A DNA stretch of 64,000 nucleotides from Blasia pusilla (lineage: Eukaryota > Marchantiophyta > Marchantiopsida > Blasiales), in NCBI GenBank assembly GCA_050084515.1, contig CM114275.1:22754001-22818000 (forward strand). The letters run 5' to 3'. Under the pieces are notes generated by a model that was not told where the DNA came from, searched no databases, and was given only the letters and a program-made list of their open reading frames with translations. This document shows positions 44,501 to 56,375 of this stretch, one piece after another; position 1 is the stretch's first letter; every line of letters begins with the position of its first letter. Position numbers and translations under genes: made by a program.

Positions 44501-47500
44501 TCTTTGTAACATTCTTGCTTGAGGTCCACAGTCCATATGGACTTTTGAAACCTGGTGTGGTCTCAACACTACTTTGTTTTCCTCGAGGTACTAAAAGTTC
44601 TTATTGTTATGGATTCAGCACAACAATTTGGGAACCATGCTTAACAATGTGATCCACCAATAATTGCTAGGTTCTTCATGTCTTTCTTTTTTTAAGACAT
44701 TCATAAGGATTCGCTCCCGCCACCTCTGTGGAATACCTTCAACTGATGAAACCAGGTTGAAGAGACTCACTAGAGAGCAAGTGTTGGTAAAACTTCATAC
44801 TTAAATTATTCCCTCACACTCGTTCAAGATAAAGTGCACGATGCACCACCAAGAAGTGCGGGATGACCCACCATAAGTGCAAGATGAACCAGCAACTCCT
44901 CGCAACTGCCTGCTCTATTGTTCACAAGGTCTTTGTTCGGCACTCCCTCCTGTACTAGCAAGAACCAATCATTGTGTGGATTGGCCAGCTCAGACTGTGT
45001 CATCCCTTTTTCCTGGTGGATCTTAACAAAGTCTTACATACCTTTCTTGAAACTCTGCTCTTTAATGGATCTCAAATGAGCTTTATTAACCAGCTCCTTG
45101 TAATGGATTTCCAACGCTACTTGAGTCAGACTGGCAGTGGTAAAGATCTGACCAGCTTTGCCCTTGAGGGATTTGACATTACACTTTCCCTTAGCCTTGC
45201 TCAACTTCTGCATATCCATACAGAGTTTTTTCTATTTTCCCCAAAATTATCATTAATGGATGCGTGTCTCTTATGTTTCATCATGCATTTATGCACTTGT
45301 ACGGTAGGTTGAGTTGCCTTGTGCAGCTCCACATACTTCACCAAAAAGACAGCATCATTCCTGACCTTTGCACATATGACATACAGTTCCTTCTATTTGT
45401 GTAAGGTTTCCTTGAGCTCCAAGCACCACGATTTGACAGCTATACCACATACGATTGAAATCTTTTCAACAACCACCTCAGTAGCATCTCTCTCTTCATA
45501 GTCTCGATGGTAATTTGATTGAAAGAATCAAATGTGAGAAGGCTCCCCTCCAGCTTACTAACCGACATCTTGCTTTTCCCCACATTTTGAAAGTCCTCAA
45601 TCCACAATTTCCTGATCACGCTCTTTACTGTTTGAGAGGGTTCGAGCCCCTGATGTCCAGACCAAGTAGTAATAAGATCTTCCAATATCCCTGGCCTCCA
45701 CCATGACCTTCCCCCGGAGTGAGTAGAGTTTATCACCTACCACTATGTAATCCACATTTGAATGAAGGCTAAGATTATTCCTAAGGCTATCTCCTGGCAG
45801 GAGATAGGGCTGAATGAAGCCAGCAGTAGCCAGGAATTCAAACCCAAAGCTGCACTGATGATCTTGAACAAAACAAAATCCTCACTCACACCAAAAATGG
45901 TCACATGAAACTGTGGTTTCCTCCTCAAGACCAACTGAAGCTTTGCATTCAACCCAGAGGTTGGAGTAACTTGGGATGTCTCGAATGCATATGTTGTTTC
46001 TCCTCACCTAGCTTGTTGGTGCTAAGCTTCTTCTAACATTTTTGATATGTAATCTGATATTCCTGGCTTCTAAGGGTGAAGATAGGTTGTGCTCTGGGCT
46101 GCTACTTTTATGTAAAGTTTTGGCAAACAACTGATTTAGAATATGGGTAGAATGTATAAGCTTCTAAACTTGTGATCTTCATCTCCAGAGTTTGGTTTTC
46201 CTTATTTCTTCTCGTTCTGTACTGACAAGAGAAAGCTTTTGTTCAGCAGTGCCTGTCAGAGTTATATGACCATAGATGGTGCCTGGTTGGATGGTGCTAG
46301 AGGCTGGGATGGGTGCAGAGGGGATTAATTTTGACCATTTTGATGTTATCAACCCCATCGTGGTTTATAAGGCTGGAGTTATTGACGGTGGCTCTTACAA
46401 CATGCTAAAATTACTGTCTGCAATAATTCTTTACTGATGTGTCTCAACAACCTTTCTCTAACTGAAAGAAGGATTTGCCTCTTAATGTTACCCACATTGT
46501 GGCATTTCGGTGTTTATCTGCGAGCAGAACCTCCAAGTGCAAGCAAGGGTCTCATCCAACCTCGTATCTCTGGAGTAGAGAATTGCTCAAAGAGTAGTGG
46601 TATGGGCTTTGCTGCAATTTCTACCAAGACAAGCTCTTTTGAGAAAGCCGCTGAAGATAAGAAGCAGGCACCAGGTTCACAAAGAATTGTGCAAGAAGGT
46701 GAAACACAGGGACAAAAGTCTGTCTCTTGTGCTGAGGCAGGGAAACACTTACAGGACCCTAAGATGACATCTCTGGTTGGATTGGCAGCTATGGAAAGGG
46801 CTAACTCTACTTTAGAAGATTTTGTGGGTGCCTTGTCTTCTCACTGCCTTGTTGTGTTTTTACGTATTTCTGTTCTTGATTTTCCTTTTGGGTGGGTATG
46901 CTGCTATAAGCACCAGTGAGTGTGATTAGTATCTTCAAGGCTGAGGGTGCCCTCCTACAACTCATCAGTACAAAATTGCAGAGGGGGAGGGGAAATTCGC
47001 TCATTGGTTTGTTCGGTTCTTTTCATCAGTGCAGGAGTTACTTCATGTTTCATTCTATGGATATTTCTAATCCTCAACACCTGTTCAAGCATCTACCCGT
47101 CTTGTCTTTTGTGGAGGCCTACATATATCAAGTACTTTCCCCACTCACAAATGTCTTGCTCAGAATTTCATACTGAATTTAGTATTATTTCGTAGGTTCT
47201 TTTTCCTGGAGCTTGAAAGTACTAAGGTCAATGCAGATGCCTTTGTGTGTACTGTTTGATTGGCGTCATCATATCTCTTCCTCAAGTTTTTTAAATTTCA
47301 AAACTGAAAAAACCTGAGTACATTCTCATTGGGCTCTGCAGCTAGATGAGAAGAATGAAGAGCAATTAGAACCACATGGTTCTATTGTTGAAATCAGTAG
47401 GAATGCAGCAGGAGTGGGTGGTTGCTGTAGTTACAAAGCCGCTGAAGAAGTCTCAGCAGCATCTTGCAATCCAAGAGAAGTAAATGATCAAGATGCTGGT

Positions 47501-50500
47501 CACACTGAGGTTAGAATTGTTCAGAGTTTCACAAGGCTTAGTCCAAGTGCTGAAGACTTTCTTTTCTGCAGTTAAGTCTAGCAAATGGTGGGTGTTGTTG
47601 AGAGGTAGCTATGGCTTCACACTTTGACTAATGTAGCACTTTGAAGTATGGGATGCAATGATTGATGTTCTGATTTTATAGATCTTCTCTTGAGATAATT
47701 GAATAGAGAATGACCATCACCAATCCTCCTCACATCCTTCAAAGCAGATAGCCTTAAAGCAAAGTGACCGTAGGTGTCTGTTGAAGTCCCACTTTCAGCA
47801 GTTCAAGAGCATGTCAAAAGACTGTCTTCGCCCATATCATAGATCACAAACAACAAAGATAACAAGGGACTCTTAGGTAAACAGTGCAGAAACCATAATC
47901 AACATTGGTGTAGGAAGAGACCTCTCAATGAATGTTAAAGTTACTTTAAGCGTTCAGACTGTCCAACCTATGAATTAAAATTGCTGAGGAAGGTAAGGAC
48001 CCGGGCACAAGTGATTTGAAATCAATGCATGAAGGTGGACAGACTGTGGTAGTAACTGTGCATATGTGACTTGTTGTAAAATTAGACAATGTTGTTAATG
48101 GAGGACTTTCTCAGATTGGCCTAGGAAAGGATCCATTCAGGGAGCTGAGAGAGATTCTGAGCAACCAAGGGCTGCTGACTCAAAGGTTGGTTTTGAACCA
48201 TAAGTGGTTCCCACGAAATGCATTCTTAGCTGGGTACCGCTGACATTAAAATCAGACACCAAAGGCATTTATGAGACCAAATCGTGAGGTTTCAATTCAA
48301 ATTTACTGAACCCTTAAAGAGTAATTGGCAGGATGTGCGCTGTAGCAAAATTCAGAAGAAATTTTTTGGGGTGTTTTTGTTGTTTGAACACTTCCAGATG
48401 TATTGCAGGATAGAATCAGAGCTCAAGGATGGAGTGGAGTATTGGAGACTTGAACGGGAACTCTGTACTTCAGTGGCCAATGGTGGAAATATCATAAAAG
48501 AGGATGTTTTCAAAGCCATCAGGTTGAAGTCATTTGACTACCGTGTTCTCAATTTCCTGCTCTACTCGTTGACAGGTAGAGTGGTGAGAGACTTACCTTC
48601 AAAGCACTAGTAGATTTTGAGCTTTTAGTAGGGTTTTATATCCTTGCCAGTCTTAGGAACGCTGCAGGACTGCACAACTTAGGAGAAAGTTCAACCTGAC
48701 CAACCAATTGCTGTATTTGGCCAACAGTTCCTTCTTTTGTTGAACAATGAATTACACCCAGTATTGGTGGCACCCACTTTAAGAAACTCTTGTGAGTGAA
48801 CGGCTCTTCAGAGATGGTCTACTGTATATGTGGTCAATTAGCAAGCAGAGAACAATCTTAAATGGTGCCTTACATGTGGAGAGTGTTACCTGCCTAGAGA
48901 GCCGTAAAGGTCTCACTATCATTTCATTCAATGAGTTTTTCTCTGCACTTTTTCTTATGTCTTTCGGGCTGCCATATGGTCAATAATGTCTGGGGAGTTG
49001 AGAACTGACTGGCAACACACTTTGATCTTTGCATGTGAAGGTTAATGAAGTTCATGTTGAGTTTCTGGCTATTTCAGAGCTTCTCGTGGAGATTGCAGAT
49101 GACTTGTAAGCTTCACAAATCTGTCCAAACCAAAATACTGGCCTGTCGCATTTCTTATAGTGAATTGCTGGGTGTGTTATCAACAAGGCAGGACTGATCT
49201 GATCTGACCCTGATGTTCTGTTGATATATGGCAGGTTCGATTATGAGGTACATTAGCTTTGCTTGAAACTCAGCCACTGTGCAAGCTTATCTATCTTGTA
49301 TGAGTTACTTGATGGGAAGAAAGAAAAGTTCTCTCCTGCATCATACCAGATAATGCAGCGTCTGAAGAAAATGCAAGTGAGGTTTGCAAGATGTGGGTTC
49401 AGCATTATTTGCTTGTACAAATTGACTGGGGAAAGTCCATGTCATCTTATTCATGGCTCACTTCAATAGCAGTCCCGAAATTTTTCTGAAAATCCCATGT
49501 GTAAAACGCCTTTTAGATCTTAATCACTTTCATTCATGGATCCCATGTCCTGCCAGTGCAGAGACTAGGTGGGAGATGAGTCACAAAAGAGGCCACACTC
49601 ATGAAGTTGTGCGGATAAGAGGCTTGCAACTGTAGAAGCTAGGCATGAAAGAGACTATCCTCATAAGTAGTGCCTGCTTCAGGGTTGGGACCATGGATGT
49701 AGCGCCCTGATTGAATGGTGCTAGTGATTGCGTTGGGTGCAGGTGTAAGAAAGTACCATATGAGAGAAGGGAGACTCTGACTGAATACTTTGAGTGCTTG
49801 CCATACAATATTAGTGGGGAGATTCCAGTTGTCAGCCCAGAAACTCCTTCCGACATAATCAACCTTAGTTATGTCTCTACCCTAGGAAACATTTCTTTTT
49901 AGTGCAGCACATTTGGCAATTGAATCCAAGCTGCTGAACTTGACAAACAGCTCTGGTGAAATCATTTTATCAATTTCAATGTAGGCTGTGGCTTTTTCTG
50001 CTAGAAATTTCGCAGTGACTGAAAGTCTCATCCCCACCATCACACAATCCTGGTTATCTCTCGTGATTCAATTTAGCCACCCCTCCTGAACTTGAAATTG
50101 ACCTGGATTCCCAAGCAAGTAGGTCACTGCATATACTTTTTGAGTTTTTCTAGTTCTGCATATGCATTCTGCAGAGGAAGTTGTGAGTTTTTTTGATCGC
50201 TTCCTCAATGCTGTGTTGTGAGGATTATCCTGATGCTTTGGTTACTGTATCCATCAAGGATATCTCCTCCTGCTTCATTCTTTGGGCCCTGGAGGGAGCT
50301 TTGTCGCACTAACAGCCTCTTGGACCTTTTTCATCCAAGATTTTGCCTGCTTCACTAGGCAGACGTGGGGGTAGCAATGGGGATCCAATTTGTGGAGTTG
50401 CCTGTGCGATTTCAACCTGGCTGTGTTGCGCTTATCTTCCAGACACTTAACATTTGCATTTTACACTTAACTTGGCTATTTCTATGGAAGCTGGTATCCT

Positions 50501-53123
50501 ACTTAAAAAATGCATTCAGTTGCACAGTTTTGTCACTTTGTTTGGTGTAGTCACTAAAAGGCTTTCGCTGTAGGCTCCATGCTCAAGACAAATATGATAG
50601 GAGTTAGAGCATTGAAAGGTGCACAATTTTTTCTTGGGCATTTCCCTACTCATTTCAGCAGTTTTCTAGGTGAAATTAGCTGGATTGTGAAGTTGCAAGA
50701 CTCTGTAGATGGCTGTGTAAGTTGTCTCTGCCAATGCTCTCCATATTTCTGATTACCACCAATATTTATTGACTGAAGAAGCAACCAGTGCCTCTTAATC
50801 GAATTTCTAGTGTGGGGCATCTCAGTTATGCTAATTTGGGGAGGTTTGTTTAATAAAACCACAAATTTCTGTTGATGGATTAGTGGGTAACTAACTTTCT
50901 GATCTGTTGGTATCTGTTCAACATCAACTACAGCATGATGTTCTTAAAAACAGCTTTAATGTCCTGCGAATGCTGGTCAACGCTTGTGGATCGATTGCAG
51001 CCCCAAGGATACTTGTGAGTTTTAACAACTCTGCATATTGTGTTATGGTTGAGTGATACTTCAGATCTTCAAAGATTCCAAAGCTTTTGCCAACCTTCTA
51101 GCAAAATAAGTCACCCAGACTATGGTTAGGGTTGCTTCAACATCCTCTTAGAGTTTGTTCGCTGTGATTTCTCCGGCCATGAAACTAGTATAAATTTGGG
51201 TTGTTGACATTGGCTATATATAATTTATGCTGCTGAAGTGAGAGTTAGGGTGAAAATAGTGACCAGGCTTTACAAACCTGCTTTTGTCTAGTGAGGTAGA
51301 AATTTTCCTTCCCCTTTGTCCATGTCTAGGTTAATAAAAGGTGTAGGAGGCAATATTAACTTAGAATTTGTTAGGGGAGGGTTCAGGCCTTGGCCCTGAT
51401 CTAGCTTTGCAAGTATCTGGTTATGGCATCTCCACCTAGATGTGGAAGATTTTATTGCATGTCAGCAAGCTTCTTCAGTTTGAGGAGCCTTCAATCCGGT
51501 TATGACATGGATCCTTCGTTACTTGGAGGTTTATTTAGTTATTAGGTGAGTCAATTGGATAGTGAAAGATAATTTAAATTATCCATCATTAATCATGGAT
51601 GATAGACAAGTAACATATATGAATAGCCATTAGAAGAAAAGATTTCCCCGTAACTCCCTAGACCTTATCCATATCAAGAGACCTTATCTATTTGAATTCT
51701 GGGTCTTACAGGTCAGGAATTTTGAGACAAGCCCAAGTCTCCAGGTATTGTGTCCCATAGTATGGAAATGCGGTTCACTGTGAAGGGTCTGCGCTTAGTG
51801 GACTCTGTAAATATCCTCTTTTTACAGAGTCAGCCCAAAACTTTGCCGGCCGGTATTGTCCAGACTCCTTTAAAGTGTGCGGTAAGGCTTCATATGTAAC
51901 CTCACTCCAGCCAGATGTTGACTCCTGAGCATACCCTTCCTCTGTCCTGTCTTCTTTCCCCTGGGTCACTGGTCTCAATAAATGCTGAAATTCATCAGTT
52001 CAGTACGGGAGAATACCAGAGTAGAAGAGAGCTCTTGTCAAGCAATCCAAGGCGTCTGAATGAGGCCACTGAGAATGAGTGACTTTTATTGTCCGCAGGG
52101 ACCCAAGAGGGCCATGAGAGTTGAAATTATAGCGTTCGTAGTATTTGTGGCAACAGTTCAAGCCAGTGCAAGCTAGGAAATTTACATGAAAGAGAGCAGT
52201 TGCCTAAGAAGCCAGCAATTGAAGTTGATAAGCTCTAGTGAGAATCGATGAAGGAAGTTGGCTATATCAACCTGATCCTTACAAGCCATGAAATTAGTCA
52301 TAGTGAGGAGGGCAGGGCCATGGAAGAGCCCTTGAGACTACCCTTGTAATGTCGAAAGGGAAGCTACCACTGGGAAGATAGTACGTGTCATCCTCTAGAT
52401 CCTCAGGAGGTCAATGTTTACTCAGTCCTTGAGTAATCGGAGCATCCATGGGTGGCTTTTGACATTTTGAAGGGCAGACTCAGGCACCAGAGACATCTGA
52501 GTCTGCTCACATTCATATTAGTGTTACATAGCACTGGAATGTGGATGAAGAAGTCACTTATGTCTCACTTATGCTTGGGTCAGCACTGGGTTGTGAAGGC
52601 AGATATGGTTTGTGAAGGCTATAGAATCCAAACAGTTGCCAGATCTACCATATTGAGAACTCATCTTTAGGTGTCCTCTTTATCGTTAAACGAGTCATAC
52701 CAAAGACTTCGGAACACGGGTGGGTTGCAGGCAAAGTTCATAGGCGATGAAGAAATGAGATATCAGTTCTTATTGGAGAAGTTGGAACCAAGCTTGGCCA
52801 AAAGATATCTAGAGCGCTGCGCAGAAGCTGCTAAAGAAGGTATTGGAATCAGTAGTCACATTCACTTATTCTATCCAAGAACGCTGTATAGCATGAATGG
52901 TCGCTTTTCCATTTACTTCACAGAAGCGAACTTTGTTCCTGGTCTGATCTTCCTTGGCATTTGGATGTGGGTTGAGAATGTGTTTCTTCAGTGCCCCTTT
53001 CTTGATGATTCTTTTGTTTGTTTTACTGTAGGTGGAGGTGTCTCCAAGCATCCCTATGGTTCCTGGACAATACCTCCTATTGTTGTAGATGAAAGGGCGT
53101 TCAGGGCAGGAGCCCATGTCTAG
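41569..53123 (+). CDS. Conserved plant-type protein of unknown function, multi-exon
   Basis: Exons chain in consistent phase: 46528 (or earlier)-46823, 47030-47131, 47342-47509, 48115-48185, 48409-48583, 49041-49105, a 13-nt exon 49235-49247, 50934-51014, 52731-52839 and 53032-53123 (stop TAG). The C-terminal part reads DPFRELREILSNQGLLTQR, VFKAIRLKSFDYRVLNFLL, HVEFLAISELLVEIADDLFD, HDVLKNSFNVLRMLV and KHPYGSWTIPPIVVDERAF. It is helical, with no catalytic motif, signal peptide or membrane segment. Two more exons are likely upstream: 41569-41694 (MERLERLQTVQVTLHLMQEH) and 42049-42217 (GMVTPNEKLLVWQIEGC, PDEMRSRCDILIKQLP). An unseen exon is needed to link these in phase, and they could belong to a separate gene. 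I have a sense of similarity to conserved plant proteins but cannot name the family. Introns reach several kb and contain repeat-like debris. Confidence 0.65.
44335..45952 (-). pseudogene. Eroded minus-strand coding stretch inside an intron
   Basis: Minus-strand frames at 45952-45743, 45736-45440, 45219-45034 and 44529-44335 follow one another with protein-like composition (KLQLVLRRKPQFHVTIFG; VGKSKMSVSKLEGSLL; LTQVALEIHYKELVNKAHLR). They look like a single decayed gene or transposon Gag rather than chance. No family recognised. Confidence 0.35.
49900..50480 (-). pseudogene. Eroded minus-strand coding stretch in the next long intron
   Basis: On the minus strand the sequence reads QDCVMVGMRLSVTAKFLAEK, AYIEIDKMISPELFVKFSS and, upstream, PPRLPSEAGKILDEKG followed by a helical EEAIKKTHNFLCRM piece, with several stops. 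Composition and order suggest a decayed coding sequence, possibly the same type as 44335-45952. Not identified. Confidence 0.3.
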
Positions 53124-56100
53124 CACTCGAACAACTCCTGGAAGTATTTGCTGCTGTAGTTTGATGCGCAGGCACATTCAGGTGTAGGAGTAAGGCGCTT
53201 TGCCCAAGGAAACTCTTTTTCCTTTCTAAGTCCTAAACCCTAAAGGCAGTAATGAATGGGAACTACTGGAGAAAACTGCCAATCATCGCAGTATACGTTG
53301 CAGGCTGTTAGGAAGAGCAGCAGTAGACAGTCATCTGGATGATCGAAACTGACGTAACAAGTCTAGTGTCAACGCTCAGGGAGCAGTTAAAAAACAATTT
53401 TGTTAGTCCTCTTTCAAGTGATGGTCGCAGCCTGTGGGTTGCTGATTTCAATACGAAACTGCGGGATGTGACTTTCTCTACAGGTTTAGAGAGCATGGAT
53501 TCCCAATTTAGAGTTGTATGTCACCTGGGCACATGTGGGGCAAGTTGAAAGAGTCAAGCAAATTGTTCTCCGAATGGTGTCTTCTTTATATGAGGTGGAG
53601 GGGGGTTGAAGTAGTAGGACACAGTCCTAGAGGCTGGAAGTAATGGCTCGAAACGACCTCACCTTCCTGGATACGAACGTGTGCCCTCCTCTTTTGATTG
53701 ACGGAACTAGTGAATAAAGATGGGTCACACGCAATTGAACACGGGTTTCCCAAAAATCGCTCACTCCTTTTCGAGAGGCGGGTCGAGGATCGCTGGAAGG
53801 AGAAATGGCCTCGCACTCCGGCGCTGTTAAGAGGGTAGCAGATTGAAACCCGGAGCACTCCCTTTTCCTCGCCGGAAGACCCCAATCGCTTGCGATAATG
53901 AAGAGCTCGAACATGGGCCTGCCGTTCTCTTAATGATATCTTTTGGAACTGACTTGGAACCGCGGTGGTAAAGTCAAGCAATCGTACGTGGGCCTGTGCC
54001 GCTCTCCTCTCTTATGAGTGAGTCCCCTCCTCTCTCCCCTCATCTGTGCGGCTGGCTCGATGGAGGCAGGGCGACCTTCCAATTGGTACACAATTGGCCC
54101 CGGTCATGACCGTATGATTGGGGACGCCTTGGAGCCAAGGCGCTCAATCGGACTGTCAGAGGTCCTCGAAGCAGTCCACAAGCGACATCACGCGGAGCGC
54201 CTGAAGAGGTCTCGAACTTAAAGGCCGGCGAATTCGCCGCGCCATCCTTATCCCATTGGAGACTCAAGCGACAACGCCGGGAGCGCCTCCTGCCCGCTTT
54301 CACATGTCCTCCGCTAATTTTGACAGCGTTACCAAATCGGCACAGAATCCGACATCCCCACAGCCGGCCTCAGCGCCAATCTGCTCCGCTCGGGTCGGTG
54401 TAGCGGCGATCCTTCCAATCGGGTCCAGTGGATATGTCCGGGACCATGATGCGGATTGTGCTCGGGTCGGTGATTCTTTCTTTCACTCATTCATTCAAAT
54501 TTGGGGCCCATCCAATCGGTTACATGTGTGCTGGAGCATGACGCGAATTGTGATGGTACGAAAAAGAGCAGGCACCGGGGAAAACGCTCCGTGAGAACGC
54601 ACCGATCCTTTGGGGGCGGTACGGTGCTCCACTCAGCACTCAGCAGCGAGCACAGTGAGGTCCGGCCGTGCAACGATGAATTGTAGTATTAGCTACTGTG
54701 GCAGAGCATGAGCATCTGCCCTGCGTACTCTAACTCAACCGTCAGAGCGCATTGAAGTCAGGTCGTGGTAAGGGAATCCAGGTGATGGTGGAGGGGAGAG
54801 GTCCCAACATTTGGATTTGGATACATACAAGCGGGATGTACGCCGAACAACTAAACTACAGTGTCGCGTCTGTCCGTATCGTATTTATTCGTGAGAGAAT
54901 AAACGACGTACATGCTTCTGCACGACGAGGTGCGAGACGTACATGTAGGGACGAGGGTCTTTGCAAATACGGGAAAGGAAAGGTATGAGAGGGTAGAGAG
55001 AATTGAAGCCGCGGACCATACACTGCAGGTGGAGTAATGAATACTGTAGCCCTGTGTTTGTCCCGGCCCGATGCAGCTGCATTTATCATGCCGACGGAAT
55101 GAGAGAGCTTCTGAAGAATAGAAACTGTTTGGAAGACGTGCAGAGGGGTGGTAATGGTGTGTCGTTTAACACGCAGCTGCGCTGACATAGAGTGACGGAC
55201 GCAGAGTGGGGACGGCTGTTAACACTCGTCGTGAGTACTCTTGGTACGGCGGAAATCTCAGTCAACCAGCCTTCACCGCAACTCTTGAGATCAGCGATGT
55301 CGCAGAGTCATGCGATTAGCGTGACTGCGCCCCTGAGCTTCCCGGCCTCGTAGTAGAGTCCGTCTGTCTCCCTGCGGTTTCTCGAGTGTCCCTTCCAGCC
55401 CAGGGTCCGGCTACTTTTTCCCCGAGAACCGGTACTCGGACCCAGATTTTCGAGTTTCTCTCGAAAGGCGAAGGGACTCCCATATCGTCGAGCGGGTTTT
55501 AGCCGGAGATTCAGAAAGAAATGGAAACGGGAACTCGAGATCTCGGCCGGTCCGGTCAACACGTAACGCCGGTTCGCCCCGGACGTTGTGAAGCCAGAGG
55601 CGGGGAACAGTGGGAACTCTTCCCGGCTTCGAGGGGTGACTCAGGTGTGTGTGCGCAGTGCGCATCGGAGTCAACGTTCAAAGGGTTCGGCGTTCAAGGT
55701 TAGTTACGAAACCAGGACCGATTGATGCCAGATAAGTTACCGCCGTGGGAATGAGCACCATTAATGATGATGTTCGGACTGTTGGTTCGACAGTTCGACT
55801 GTTCTTGGGAGTAGAAAGAAGGGCGGTGCCGCTGCATCGCATTGGTTTGAGAAGGTGCTTCACCTGATGTGAGGTGTAATCGTCCCCGCAGAATCTCTCT
55901 TTAACCACACGGAATGGAACTTTCTGGCGTCTGTTTTGTACCTAGAAGCTCTTATCTCGGAAGTTCGGAAGCGAGTTCCGTGGAGTGCGTGCGTGGCCAG
56001 AAGCCAAGATTAGATTAGGAATGGAAGCCCGTTATTAGTTTGACTCTTACGAATAGAAGGCCCTCCATCTAATTCTAAATCTAAATACAGCAGTCCACCA

Positions 56101-56239
56101 TACAGCCTATGTCTGAATCTCACGAATGAGCGAGCGAGCGAGCGGAGACGCCGTTATGTGTAGTTTGGACAAAATGTCACTGGCTCACTCCACAAAGCGA
56201 ACGTGTCTCAAACAAACGCTCTTGCTCTTTTGCATAGCA
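53124..56239. other. Intergenic DNA between the conserved gene and the LINE
   Basis: The beginning is probably the 3' UTR of the upstream gene. From about 53600 the DNA is G+C-richer with many short open frames on both strands, none with a recognisable domain. Small direct repeats occur (ATGGGCCTGCCGTTCTCT / GTGGGCCTGTGCCGCTCTC near 53913 and 53987). No RNA gene was recognised. Confidence 0.4.
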
Positions 56240-56375
56240 CACACCTCAAAAAGTATACACTAACAGTTAAATGGTAAGTAGATCAAGTCCGTGAGATCCA
56301 AAGAGTCAAAAGGCTGAAAAATACATTACAAGTCATTCATTGACTGACCTTGAAAAAAATCCTTAAGACCTTCTC

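Noticed and set aside
45630-45662. GGTTCGAGCCC, like a tRNA B box
   Set aside because: No A box, no acceptor stem and no cloverleaf can be formed around it.
54018-54700. Several G+C-rich open frames between the conserved gene and the LINE
   Set aside because: They overlap on both strands and none shows a motif; openness is explained by composition.
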